Shown one piece after another: positions 6,390 through 13,764 of a DNA stretch of 16,197 nucleotides (the stretch's first letter is position 1; each line of letters starts with the position of its first letter). The position numbers and the translations under genes were made by a program. The notes beneath the pieces were generated by a model. That model ran no database searches and was not told where the DNA came from. It worked only from the letters and a program-made list of their open reading frames with translations. Location of the stretch: assembly GCA_964566075.1 (NCBI GenBank), contig CAZMHJ010000023.1:1-16197 (forward strand), in the 5' to 3' direction. The stretch comes from CAZMHJ01 sp964566075. GTDB taxonomy: Bacteria > Patescibacteriota > Saccharimonadia > Saccharimonadales > CAIOMD01.

Positions 6390-7670
6390 TTATATACTTC
6401 TTAAGATTTCTTCGGCTACGATTCTCTCATCCCAAGGAATTTTCTTACCACCCATAGCTCGATAATTCTGGTGACCAATGCCGGCCAGTAGCACCACATC
6501 GCCCGCTTGCGCATCAGTAAAGGCACGTTTAATCGCAGCTGCTCGGTCAGCTATTTCAATTAATCGGTCTTCGGCTCCAGCTTCGATAACACCCTGCCTA
6601 ACTGCCGCCCTAATAACTTCCCCATCTTCGGTGTAGGTTTCGTCGTCAGTTAAATATATAATATCGGCGTTTTCTGCTGCGACGCGACCCATTGGTCCAC
6701 GTTTAGATTTATCCCTGTCACCAGTGGCGCCAAATACGACCCGAACTTTGCCATTTGCAACCGAATGCACGGCTTTAAGTACGTTTTCAAGTGCGTCAGC
6801 GGTGTGTGCATAATCAACGAGCACTGTAAAGTTCTGGCCTGCGTTGACTGCTTCTAATCGGCCTGGTACGACAGGCACATTGGCAACACCCTGCTCTATG
6901 TCGTGGGCGGTAATACCAACAACCTGACCAACTGCTGCTGCCATTGCCGAATTATAGACATTAAAGGCACCAACTAGGTGTGTCTGAAGCGCTAGACTTG
7001 CAGTTGGGCTCACTAACGAATATTCCGTTCCAGCGCTACCGAGTTTCATAGACTTAATCTGATGTGATGCCTTGCCTTGACCCACTGTTAGTAATTTATT
7101 CTTTACCTTACGACCAAAGTATTCAAACCACTCGTCATCGGCGTTCAATATAACGCTCTTCGGGTTAAATTCGGTAATGAGTCGCGCTTTTGCAGCGGCA
7201 TAGTTTTCCATCGTTTTATGGTAATCAAGGTGATCTTGCGAAAGGTTCGTCACCACAGCGATTTCTATCGGGATATCCTTAATGCGGTGTTGATCGAGTG
7301 CGTGGCTTGTTACCTCTAGAATCACCCATTCAACTCCCTCTCGTTTTGCTTTGCGCAAAAACCGCTGGACTGCCCAGGCGCTCGCTACCGTCATGTGCGT
7401 ACGGTTAGGTTTGTTAACACCAGCTATCTCAATAAATGCTGTTGTATATACAGCAGTTTTTTTACCGCCAGCTTTTAAAATTTCGTTTATAAACGAGCTT
7501 GTAGTGGTCTTACCGTTTGTTCCGGTAACGCCAATAACGTGCATATGCTTTGCCGGATTACCATTAATTCGACGTGCCATATTGGACTTTTGCAAGCGAT
7601 AGGCTTCCTCGGCATCATGAAGCCGATCCTCTGGGATAACCTTTCTCGCAAACCGCTTTAACTTGCTCAT
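6390..7670 (-). CDS. murE: MurE-like Mur ligase lacking the N-terminal UDP-binding domain
   Basis: A 426-aa Mur ligase. Family members join an amino acid to UDP-MurNAc-Ala-Glu with ATP during peptidoglycan synthesis. Seen here: the P-loop VTGTNGKTTT (48-57), LEVTSHALDQHR (118-129), SQDHLDYH (144-151), the NYAAAKARL lysine that is carbamylated in Mur enzymes (K161), GATGDRDKSKRG (315-324) and a Mur-ligase C-domain. The ATPase domain starts by residue 40, so the usual ~90-residue N-terminal domain that holds the uridine part is missing. The specificity motif DNPR is replaced by DDET (342-345), and GKGHE by GIGHQ (398-402). The amino acid added is therefore uncertain and is unlikely to be read as in diaminopimelate enzymes. 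I prefer ATG 7670; an in-frame TTG at 7679 would add three residues. Confidence 0.85.
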   Translation of the reverse strand: MSKLKRFARKVIPEDRLHDAEEAYRLQKSNMARRINGNPAKHMHVIGVTGTNGKTTTSSFINEILKAGGKKTAVYTTAFIEIAGVNKPNRTHMTVASAWAVQRFLRKAKREGVEWVILEVTSHALDQHRIKDIPIEIAVVTNLSQDHLDYHKTMENYAAAKARLITEFNPKSVILNADDEWFEYFGRKVKNKLLTVGQGKASHQIKSMKLGSAGTEYSLVSPTASLALQTHLVGAFNVYNSAMAAAVGQVVGITAHDIEQGVANVPVVPGRLEAVNAGQNFTVLVDYAHTADALENVLKAVHSVANGKVRVVFGATGDRDKSKRGPMGRVAAENADIIYLTDDETYTEDGEVIRAAVRQGVIEAGAEDRLIEIADRAAAIKRAFTDAQAGDVVLLAGIGHQNYRAMGGKKIPWDERIVAEEILRSI

Positions 7671-7681
7671 ACTTACCAATC

Positions 7682-7687
7682 ATCATA
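7682..7687 (-). promoter_or_regulatory. Possible -10 box of the MurE-like gene
   Basis: TATGAT on the minus strand (5 of 6) lies 11 bases before the ATG at 7670. It would give a leader of about five bases, in line with the absence of a Shine-Dalgarno. No convincing -35 is seen. Confidence 0.4.
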
Positions 7688-7706
7688 CCGTACTTTGCCT
7701 CAGTTG

Positions 7707-7715
7707 TGATACAGT
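7707..7715 (+). promoter_or_regulatory. Possible extended -10 promoter of tsaD
   Basis: TGA followed by TACAGT (7710-7715) forms an extended -10 element nine bases before the tsaD ATG. Transcription would begin about three bases upstream of the start codon. There is no Shine-Dalgarno and no clear -35. Confidence 0.45.
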
Positions 7716-7724
7716 AAAGCCGAC

Positions 7725-8756
7725 ATGAAAATATTGGGTATAGAAAGCAGCTGTGACGAAACGGGTGTAGCCATTGTTGAAAATGGTACAACGTTACTAG
7801 CCCAAGAACTTGCTAGTTCTATGGATATCCATGCGGTCTATGGTGGCGTCATCCCTGAGCTTGCGGCGCGGAGCCATATTGAAGCTATCACTCCCCTTAT
7901 TGATACCATTTTTACTAAAAACCAGCTTACTTGGGATGACATTGATGGTATTGCCGTTACCTATGGTGCTGGATTATCTGGCAGCTTACTGATTGGCGTC
8001 TTAACAGCGCGAACACTCGCTATTATCAAAAACAAACCCCTCTACGCTATTAATCATGTAGAGGGCCATGTGTATGCAAACTTCATAGTCGAGCCAAAGC
8101 CCGAATTCCCTCTGTTGTCACTGATTGTCAGTGGTGGCCATAGTCAGTTAGTCTATTTCAGAAACCACTTTGATTACACGCTCTTAGGCCAAACTCGAGA
8201 TGATGCTATTGGCGAAGCGTTTGATAAAGTAGCTAAAATTACCGGACTCCCCTACCCTGGTGGCCCCAATATTGCCAAAGCGGCCGAACATGGTGATCCC
8301 CACGCTTATGCACTACCTAAAGCCCGAGTCGAAGGTGATTATAACTTTAGTTTTTCAGGCCTAAAGACGGCCGTTTTACGCGCTGCGCAGGCCGCTGTTG
8401 GTGGAGATTTTAGAACTCCAAGCACCGACTTGCCAGCACTGCTCAGCCAACAGCAAAAGTACGACATTGCCGCTAGTTTTCAGCGCGTGGCTATTGAAAC
8501 AGTGGTCGAAAAGACCCTCAAAGCGTATAACGAGTTTAGTCCTAAAACCGTTGTTATTGCCGGGGGTGTCGCGGCAAATCAAGAACTTCGCCAACAACTT
8601 GCCGCTGCCCTACCCATTCCAATCACCTATGCACCAATTAATCTCTGTACTGATAACGGTGCCATGATTGCTACACTTGGTTGCTACAAAGCCCTACAAA
8701 ATCAAGAGTCAGCCGACCCATACACCCTTTCTATAAACCCAAATCTTAAGATGTAA
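7725..8756 (+). CDS. tsaD: tRNA N6-threonylcarbamoyladenosine transferase TsaD
   Basis: A 343-aa TsaD (Kae1/Gcp family, normal length). It moves the threonylcarbamoyl group from threonylcarbamoyl-AMP to A37 of tRNAs that read ANN codons, acting with TsaB and TsaE. The N-terminal GIESSCDETGVA (5-16) and the metal-binding HVEGH (H111, H115) with D310 in CTDNGAMIA are intact. VSGGHSQLV (135-143) and GEAFDKVAK (163-171) are also characteristic. The ATG at 7725 is the natural start for this conserved N-terminus. The gene is divergent from the MurE-like gene and its TAA stop directly abuts the stop of the convergent unknown gene, with no base between. Partners TsaB, TsaC and TsaE are not in the window. 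Confidence 0.97.
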   Translation: MKILGIESSCDETGVAIVENGTTLLAQELASSMDIHAVYGGVIPELAARSHIEAITPLIDTIFTKNQLTWDDIDGIAVTYGAGLSGSLLIGVLTARTLAIIKNKPLYAINHVEGHVYANFIVEPKPEFPLLSLIVSGGHSQLVYFRNHFDYTLLGQTRDDAIGEAFDKVAKITGLPYPGGPNIAKAAEHGDPHAYALPKARVEGDYNFSFSGLKTAVLRAAQAAVGGDFRTPSTDLPALLSQQQKYDIAASFQRVAIETVVEKTLKAYNEFSPKTVVIAGGVAANQELRQQLAAALPIPITYAPINLCTDNGAMIATLGCYKALQNQESADPYTLSINPNLKM

Positions 8757-9467
8757 CTACCCAATATAGTGATACACAACAGTATCTTCTTGTGGTTCGC
8801 AAACGGTAAATGATCGTACTTTCTCTTCGGTAATAATCGGGCTTTCGTGAATGAAAAATTTCTCTGATTTACCGCTCATGTAATTTCTGACTGTTATACT
8901 AAAACCTCGTTCTGGTTCGCTATAGCCTTTGTCATCACCAATAATTGGATTCTCGTGCTCATCCCACGGGGTTGCGCTAAAAAATATAAAATATCCATCT
9001 TCACAAAGCCCTTTTGTAAATACGGCAAACCTATTTTCACGCATTTTTAGTGGCCTGAATTCATCGGGTGAATTACTATAAACAACCGCCAAAACGCTCT
9101 TCTCTTCTTCGGTTAGTTCGTCAAATTGTGCATTTAATACCAGCGATCCGCAGAGTATTACATGCCCTCCCCCAACATTCTCCCCATTTTCAATTCTTGA
9201 AATTTTGCAAAGCTGCCCATATGGTGTTTCGCCAATACTATCAATGTGATACTCGGTTCCATCTTCATCGGTATATTCGATAAGCGATTTCTTAAGTTGC
9301 GCAGAACTTACCTCTTGTAAGTTATTGTAGTAGTCGTTAAAAACTCGAATTTCAAGGTTGTCATCACCCGGCTCCAATATGTCTGCTTCGATAGACTCAA
9401 GCAAACTCCTGAGTTCGGGGTCGAACTCTGGATATGAATCATCTGCTGGCATTTGTTCGTGACTCAT
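8757..9467 (-). CDS. Uncharacterised acidic 236-aa protein
   Basis: I do not recognise this protein. It is strongly acidic, especially in the first 60 residues (many Asp/Glu, ending in a probable helix SAQLKKSLIEY). The rest alternates strand-like hydrophobic stretches with charged turns (QLCKISRIEN, GGGHVILCGSLVL, RFAVFTKGL, YFIFFSATPWDEHENP), suggesting a compact beta-rich domain. There is no signal peptide or transmembrane segment. The start at 9467 is an ATG. AGAGG lies 12 bases upstream, longer than usual, so the start signal is weak. It is divergent from valS, and the promoter of valS overlaps its 5' flank. Its TAG stop touches the tsaD stop. Function cannot be inferred from context. 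Confidence 0.75.
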   Translation of the reverse strand: MSHEQMPADDSYPEFDPELRSLLESIEADILEPGDDNLEIRVFNDYYNNLQEVSSAQLKKSLIEYTDEDGTEYHIDSIGETPYGQLCKISRIENGENVGGGHVILCGSLVLNAQFDELTEEEKSVLAVVYSNSPDEFRPLKMRENRFAVFTKGLCEDGYFIFFSATPWDEHENPIIGDDKGYSEPERGFSITVRNYMSGKSEKFFIHESPIITEEKVRSFTVCEPQEDTVVYHYIG

Positions 9468-9471
9468 GGTT

Positions 9472-9500
9472 TTGATTTACCTCTGATATTCAGATACAAT
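9472..9500 (+). promoter_or_regulatory. valS promoter
   Basis: TTGATT (9472-9477, 4 of 6) and TACAAT (9495-9500, 5 of 6) are separated by 17 bases. The predicted start near 9507 leaves a leader of about 89 bases before the ATG, long for this window. Confidence 0.65.
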
Positions 9501-9506
9501 ACTCTT

Positions 9507-9595
9507 GAAACGAGGAAATCGCAAACATAAGCATTGTTAGTGCTTTTGGGTACGATGTTTTCACGTGAAAATTGCGATTTTACAGAGGTAAACTA
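9507..9595 (+). promoter_or_regulatory. Structured leader of valS
   Basis: The leader can close a perfect 9-bp stem between AAATCGCAA (9516-9524) and TTGCGATTT (9572-9580). Inside it are a short stem AAGCA/TGCTT (9529-9533, 9541-9545) and the palindrome TTTTCACGTGAAAA (9558-9571), which directly stacks on the closing stem. This is a three-way-junction layout. The 3' arm ends three bases before the Shine-Dalgarno AGAGG (9584-9588). I see no T-box antiterminator motif (TGGNACCGCG) and no terminator, so if this controls valS it is not a standard T-box. Confidence 0.4.
9558..9571. promoter_or_regulatory. parS-like palindrome upstream of valS
   Basis: The perfect 14-base palindrome TTTTCACGTGAAAA contains TTTCACGTGAAA, the core of the widely conserved chromosomal parS site (TGTTTCACGTGAAACA) bound by ParB/Spo0J. 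It matches 12 of the 16 parS positions, the mismatches all being in the outer two bases on each side. An identical 14-mer lies inside valS at 11354-11367. No parA or parB gene is in the window. Confidence 0.55.
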
Positions 9596-12145
9596 ATGAA
9601 ATTAGCTAAAACGTACGAACCGAGCCAATACGAATCTACTATTTATGACCTTTGGGAGCAAAGAGGTGCTTTTAAACCTAATAATGCCAAGGAAACCTTT
9701 AGTATTGCCCTGCCGCCGCCAAACGCCAATGCCGATCTACATATTGGTCATACGCTTATGTTTGCTGTACAGGATGTCATGATCCGGTACCAGCGTATGC
9801 AAGGTAAATCAGTTCTCTGGGTACCTGGTGCAGATCACGCTGGGTTCGAAACCCAAGTAGTGTTCGAAAAGCATCTCGCAAAAGAAGGGAAGAGTCGTTT
9901 TGACTTCACTAGAGAGGAACTCTTCACACAGATATGGGATTTTGTAGCTAATAACAGAGGTAACTTTGAGTCTCAGTTCCGTGCGCTAGGCGCTAGCGTT
10001 GACTGGGAACGGTTTACCTTTACCTTAGATGACAGGGTAGTCACCACTGCGTATGATACCTTTAAGAAAATGTGGGACGACGGCCTAATTTACAGAGGTG
10101 AAAGACTCGTAAATTACTGTACGGTTCACCGTACTGGTTTTGCAGATATTGAAGTTCAATACGAAGACAGGGAAAGCCCACTCTATTACCTTACGTATGG
10201 ACCGTTTGAGCTTGCAACCACTCGGCCCGAGACAAAGTTTGGTGATACGGCGGTAGCCGTGCACCCAGACGACGAACGCTATAAAGAATATGTTGGTAAA
10301 GTCTTATCCGTTGAGGGGTTAAATGGCCCCTTTGAAATCCGTGTCGTAGCCGATGAAATGGTAGATCGTAACTTTGGTACAGGAGTCGTTAAAATTACCC
10401 CCGCACACGACTTTAACGACTACGAAGTAGCTCAGCGCCACAACCTTGAGGCAATTCGTGTCATTAATCATGACGGTACACTCAACCATCGTGCAGGCAA
10501 ATATGAAGGTTTACCAGTACAAGAAGCCCGAAAAAAGGTTGTTGAAGACCTGAAAGCTAAGGGGTTATTGGTTAAAGTAGATGAGCACTACAAAAACAGG
10601 GTAGGGACTTGCTATAAATGTGGCACTGTTATCGAACCGATGCTCATGGAGCAGTGGTTTATTAACATGGAAAAATTAGCAGCACCCGCCATTACAGCAC
10701 TCAAGAAAAAACAGATCGCATTTTATCCTGATAGCAAACGAGAACAAGTTATCGAGTATCTTAAAAACGTCCGTGACTGGAATGTAAGTCGACAAATTGC
10801 CTGGGGTATACCAATACCAGCCTTTCAAAATGTAGACGATAGCGATGACTGGATATTTAATACCGAAGTTAACCAAGAAATAATCGAGCTGGATGGTAAA
10901 ACGTATCGTCGTGACCCTGACGTGTTTGACACCTGGTTTAGTAGCGGTCATTGGCCGCTGGTAACTATGGGATATCCTGATAGCGAAGATTTTAAAAAAT
11001 ACTACCCAAATTCAGTTATGGAAACCGGTCAAGACATCTTGTACCAGTGGGTAGCCCGTATGATTTGTATCGGCTTATATGTAACGGGTGAAATTCCGTT
11101 CAGCACGGTGTATCTACATGGTATGGTGCGCTCAGAAGATGGCCGCAAGATGAGCAAGAGTCTCGGTAATGTTATTAACCCTAAAGAGGTGCTCGAATCA
11201 AATGGAGCTGATGCTTTGCGTATGGGTATGCTCGCAGGGCGTAGCGCGGGTTATAGCGCCGCCTATGCTCCCGGTAAAATTACTGCTGGCCGTAACTTCT
11301 GTAACAAGTTGTGGAATATAGCACGGTATTGCGAAGTTGGTTTGGGTGACGATTTTTCACGTGAAAACACGCATGTTACTTCTTTGGCTGACCATTGGAT
11401 CGCAGATAAAGCGAGCCAAGCCATACACGATGTTTCGCAGCTCATAGAAGAGTACCGATTCAGCGAAGCGTATGACCGTGTTTACCACTTTGTGTGGGAC
11501 GAACTTGCTGATTGGTACATAGAGGCAAGTAAGGTTGCGCCCAACAAACAACTACTCGCTACATTGCTCGAAACCATACTTAAACTTGCACACCCATTTG
11601 CTCCGTTTGTAACCGAAACCATTTGGCAGACGCTTGGCTGGACAGGGGATAGTTTGCTTATAACAGAGCCGTGGCCAACCGCAGTATCGTTCGATGCAAA
11701 AAGGGCAGTTGAATTTGAAGAAGTCCAAAAGATAGTCAATGAAATACGCTACATTACAACCGCACTAGAGGTTAAAGGGGCAAGTTTCTACTTTACGAAA
11801 AATAGCTTCTTATCTGAAAACGCCGATCTCATCAAGCGGCTCGCTAAAACACATTACGCCAAAGAGGTTACCGATGGCCATGGCATGCATCTAACCAGTA
11901 CAAAACTAGATTGCTGGCTCGATATCGATCTGGCAACCGCCGAACGCTATGTAATTAAGCTAAAGGTAAACAAGCTCGAAAAAGAGGCATCTATCGAACG
12001 GCTCAACGCCCGCCTAAATAACAAGTCGTACACAGACAAAGCACCAACCCATGTTGTGCAGCAAACCAAAGAGCAACTCAACGAAGAGCAACAACTACTC
12101 GAAAAAATCGAAAAGGAAATTGCTACCTTTTCGGCAGCTAAGTAA
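9596..12145 (+). CDS. valS: Valine--tRNA ligase
   Basis: An 849-aa class I aminoacyl-tRNA synthetase that charges tRNA-Val. Seen: the ATP-binding HIGH (49-52) after PPPNANAD, an editing-domain stretch with ATTRPETKFGDTAV (which clears mischarged threonine in the family), WFSSGHWP in the catalytic domain, KMSKS (518-522), an anticodon-binding helical domain, and a C-terminal coiled coil (KLKVNKLEKEASIERL onward). A CYKC pair suggests a partial zinc site. The coiled coil and the overall layout fit ValS rather than IleRS or LeuRS. I chose ATG 9596, with AGAGG seven bases upstream; an in-frame TTG at 9572 lies inside the leader stem and lacks a ribosome site. The stop codon directly abuts the stop of the convergent HTH-HAD gene. 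Confidence 0.97.
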   Translation: MKLAKTYEPSQYESTIYDLWEQRGAFKPNNAKETFSIALPPPNANADLHIGHTLMFAVQDVMIRYQRMQGKSVLWVPGADHAGFETQVVFEKHLAKEGKSRFDFTREELFTQIWDFVANNRGNFESQFRALGASVDWERFTFTLDDRVVTTAYDTFKKMWDDGLIYRGERLVNYCTVHRTGFADIEVQYEDRESPLYYLTYGPFELATTRPETKFGDTAVAVHPDDERYKEYVGKVLSVEGLNGPFEIRVVADEMVDRNFGTGVVKITPAHDFNDYEVAQRHNLEAIRVINHDGTLNHRAGKYEGLPVQEARKKVVEDLKAKGLLVKVDEHYKNRVGTCYKCGTVIEPMLMEQWFINMEKLAAPAITALKKKQIAFYPDSKREQVIEYLKNVRDWNVSRQIAWGIPIPAFQNVDDSDDWIFNTEVNQEIIELDGKTYRRDPDVFDTWFSSGHWPLVTMGYPDSEDFKKYYPNSVMETGQDILYQWVARMICIGLYVTGEIPFSTVYLHGMVRSEDGRKMSKSLGNVINPKEVLESNGADALRMGMLAGRSAGYSAAYAPGKITAGRNFCNKLWNIARYCEVGLGDDFSRENTHVTSLADHWIADKASQAIHDVSQLIEEYRFSEAYDRVYHFVWDELADWYIEASKVAPNKQLLATLLETILKLAHPFAPFVTETIWQTLGWTGDSLLITEPWPTAVSFDAKRAVEFEEVQKIVNEIRYITTALEVKGASFYFTKNSFLSENADLIKRLAKTHYAKEVTDGHGMHLTSTKLDCWLDIDLATAERYVIKLKVNKLEKEASIERLNARLNNKSYTDKAPTHVVQQTKEQLNEEQQLLEKIEKEIATFSAAK
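11354..11367. promoter_or_regulatory. Second parS-like palindrome, inside valS
   Basis: The same 14-base palindrome TTTTCACGTGAAAA as at 9558-9571, encoding FSREN within ValS. It matches 13 of 16 positions of the parS consensus. The 13 bases before it (TTTGGGTGACGAT) also resemble those before the first copy (TTTGGGTACGATG). parS sites often lie inside genes and in clusters. Confidence 0.55.
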
Positions 12146-13015
12146 CTAGTAGGCAAGTGTCTGTTTGATACGAGCCTGGTTTTCTGATGCATGATAATCA
12201 TCAAACCACATAACGTGCCAGCCAAGCTTTTCGGCTGCCATTAAATTCATACGGTCATCGTCAATGAGTAAGATTTCACTGGATTGCACACCAGATGCCT
12301 TAATAGCTGCGTCGTACATAGCAGCTTCTGGTTTAATAGCGCCTATTTGCGAGGAATCGATAATGGCATCGTAGTGTACCTGTGGTAGTAGTTTGCGATT
12401 TATCATCTCCTGTAAGAAGCCGGGCATGATATTTGACATAAGCCCAATTCTAAAGAGTTCTGACGCCCACGCTACCACCTCATGCATTTCAATAATTGGG
12501 TCAATGTTGCTGAGGTAGTAATCCATCCAAGATACACTGGGCAACCCGACATGCTTGGCTAAAATCGAATTAAACTCATCAAGGCTCATCTCGCCGCGGT
12601 TAACTGCATCGTTGTGCCGCCAAAAGAGCGCTTCAATACCATCCGGAGAAACACCCGTATCGTGAGCCAAGGCCGTAAAGGCGCGCTGAAAAAATCGAAC
12701 TAACACTCCATTAACATCAAAGTAGACAAACGAAACCCCGTTTTTAGCTGTTTTATAGGCCTTCTGGGGCGTTTCTGGGGCCAAAGCCGTGACTTTGCCC
12801 GTTAGCGCTTCTACGGTCGTTCCTGTGGCTTCTGCGATGGCCGCAACGGTAAAGACACTTGGGGTCTTAATTGCACCTCGCTCTATCTTTGCTAATGTCG
12901 AATACGACAGCTCAGCTTTTACACACAGTTCTTGCTGCGTCAAACCGGCTGCTTTACGGGCCATCGCGATTGCATGCCCTAATTCGCGCTCTTTGGCGAC
13001 TTCCACCCCATTCAT
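12146..13015 (-). CDS. XRE-type HTH fused to a HAD-like domain
   Basis: A 289-aa fusion. Residues 13-72 are a classic Cro/C1 (XRE) helix-turn-helix (AIAMARKAAGLTQQELCVKA, then STLAKIERG). Residues 94-289 are a HAD-fold domain: motif I YFDVNGVL (nucleophile position D100), motif II SN (S194), motif III lysine in KPEAAMYD (K228), and motif IV LLIDDDRMN (D252-D254). The second Asp of motif I, normally the acid/base residue, is Asn (N102), so phosphatase turnover may be weak or lost. Full-length HAD plus a DNA-binding domain suggests a regulator that senses a phosphorylated metabolite, but that is inference. No Shine-Dalgarno precedes ATG 13015; an extended -10 seven bases upstream predicts a leaderless mRNA. 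It is convergent with valS with no gap, and divergent from the exonuclease. Confidence 0.9.
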   Translation of the reverse strand: MNGVEVAKERELGHAIAMARKAAGLTQQELCVKAELSYSTLAKIERGAIKTPSVFTVAAIAEATGTTVEALTGKVTALAPETPQKAYKTAKNGVSFVYFDVNGVLVRFFQRAFTALAHDTGVSPDGIEALFWRHNDAVNRGEMSLDEFNSILAKHVGLPSVSWMDYYLSNIDPIIEMHEVVAWASELFRIGLMSNIMPGFLQEMINRKLLPQVHYDAIIDSSQIGAIKPEAAMYDAAIKASGVQSSEILLIDDDRMNLMAAEKLGWHVMWFDDYHASENQARIKQTLAY

Positions 13016-13022
13016 TAGCCCT

Positions 13023-13031
13023 ATTCTAGCA
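13023..13031 (-). promoter_or_regulatory. Extended -10 promoter of the HTH-HAD gene
   Basis: On the minus strand TGC precedes TAGAAT (-10, 13023-13028, 5 of 6), seven bases before the ATG at 13015. An inverted repeat CTAGC (13026-13030) / GCTAG (13039-13043) overlaps it and could be the gene's own operator. Confidence 0.55.
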
Positions 13032-13036
13032 TGATA

Positions 13037-13077
13037 CGGCTAGTTTTTAGCATAAAATCTTCCATTTGCGGCTAGTT
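13037..13077 (+). repeat. Direct repeat CGGCTAGTT in the divergent intergenic region
   Basis: CGGCTAGTT occurs at 13037-13045 and again at 13069-13077, spaced 32 bases start to start (about three helical turns). It lies between the HTH-HAD gene and the exonuclease. Same-face spacing suits binding of a dimeric regulator such as the XRE-type protein next door. This is unproven. Confidence 0.4.
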
Positions 13078-13143
13078 GTCAGCCTGGCTTGACTCAATAC
13101 TACCTTCCTAGAAGTACCGGCCATGTATCGCTACGATACAGAT

Positions 13144-13764
13144 ATGTACAAGATATACAGCTCACCCGAGTTCCTAGAAGCAAGCGGCAAGCAACACGTT
13201 CAAAATGCTCCTCAGGCGTTTATTGATGTTGATGTAGAGGCGGATGGTATAGCAGGGTATGGTTCTCTGTTAAGCATTGGCGCAGTGAGCCCGTGGGGTG
13301 AAGTGTTTTACACTGAAATCCGCCCGATAAGCGATGAATATATACCTGAGAATAAATCGTTTTGCGAGCTGCACGGGCTTGAGCGCCAGCAGTTACTCGA
13401 TACAGGCCAGGATCCCCAAAAAGCGCTTATAGCGTTCACTGATTGGACGAAAGCTATTGTCACCAAGTATACAAAGCAGGCGCCGGTGTTAACTGCATAT
13501 AACGCAAGTTTTGATTTTCCACTTATCGATGCCTACTACAAACAGTTTGGCCTAGAAAACCCCTATGGTCATGCTGCTTTTTGCATCAAAAGCCTCGCCC
13601 TGGCTATTACTGGTCATCTGGCATGGGATTGGAAACAAACCGGAAAGGGTAGATTGCCAGCATCACTTATCCCAGAAGGCGATTTTACACATAACGCGCT
13701 CGAAGATGCGCGCTATCAGCAAAAAATACATTTCCGACTAGCTGGGCTTATCCATATTGATTGA
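13144..13764 (+). CDS. DEDDh 3'-5' exonuclease (DnaQ-like)
   Basis: A 206-aa exonuclease of the DEDDh (RNase T/DnaQ) family, likely removing nucleotides from 3' ends of DNA or RNA with two metal ions. Numbering from ATG 13144: Exo I DVEADG (D30, E32), Exo II NASFDFPL (D124), Exo III HNALEDARY (H183, D188). All four acidic residues and the histidine are present. It is short, with no polymerase or helicase part, so a role in proofreading, repair or RNA trimming cannot be told apart. I prefer ATG 13144 because TACGAT stands exactly six bases before it, as at other leaderless genes here; ATG 13123 would add seven residues and has no ribosome site. Its last 27 bases overlap the convergent NUDIX gene. 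Confidence 0.85.
   Translation: MYKIYSSPEFLEASGKQHVQNAPQAFIDVDVEADGIAGYGSLLSIGAVSPWGEVFYTEIRPISDEYIPENKSFCELHGLERQQLLDTGQDPQKALIAFTDWTKAIVTKYTKQAPVLTAYNASFDFPLIDAYYKQFGLENPYGHAAFCIKSLALAITGHLAWDWKQTGKGRLPASLIPEGDFTHNALEDARYQQKIHFRLAGLIHID

Noticed and set aside
9507..9595. T-box riboswitch before valS
   Set aside because: No conserved antiterminator bulge motif and no alternative terminator hairpin with a T-run.
9840..9857. GGGTTCGAAACCC resembling a tRNA T-arm
   Set aside because: It lies within the valS reading frame (GFETQ), with no acceptor or anticodon arms at the right distances.
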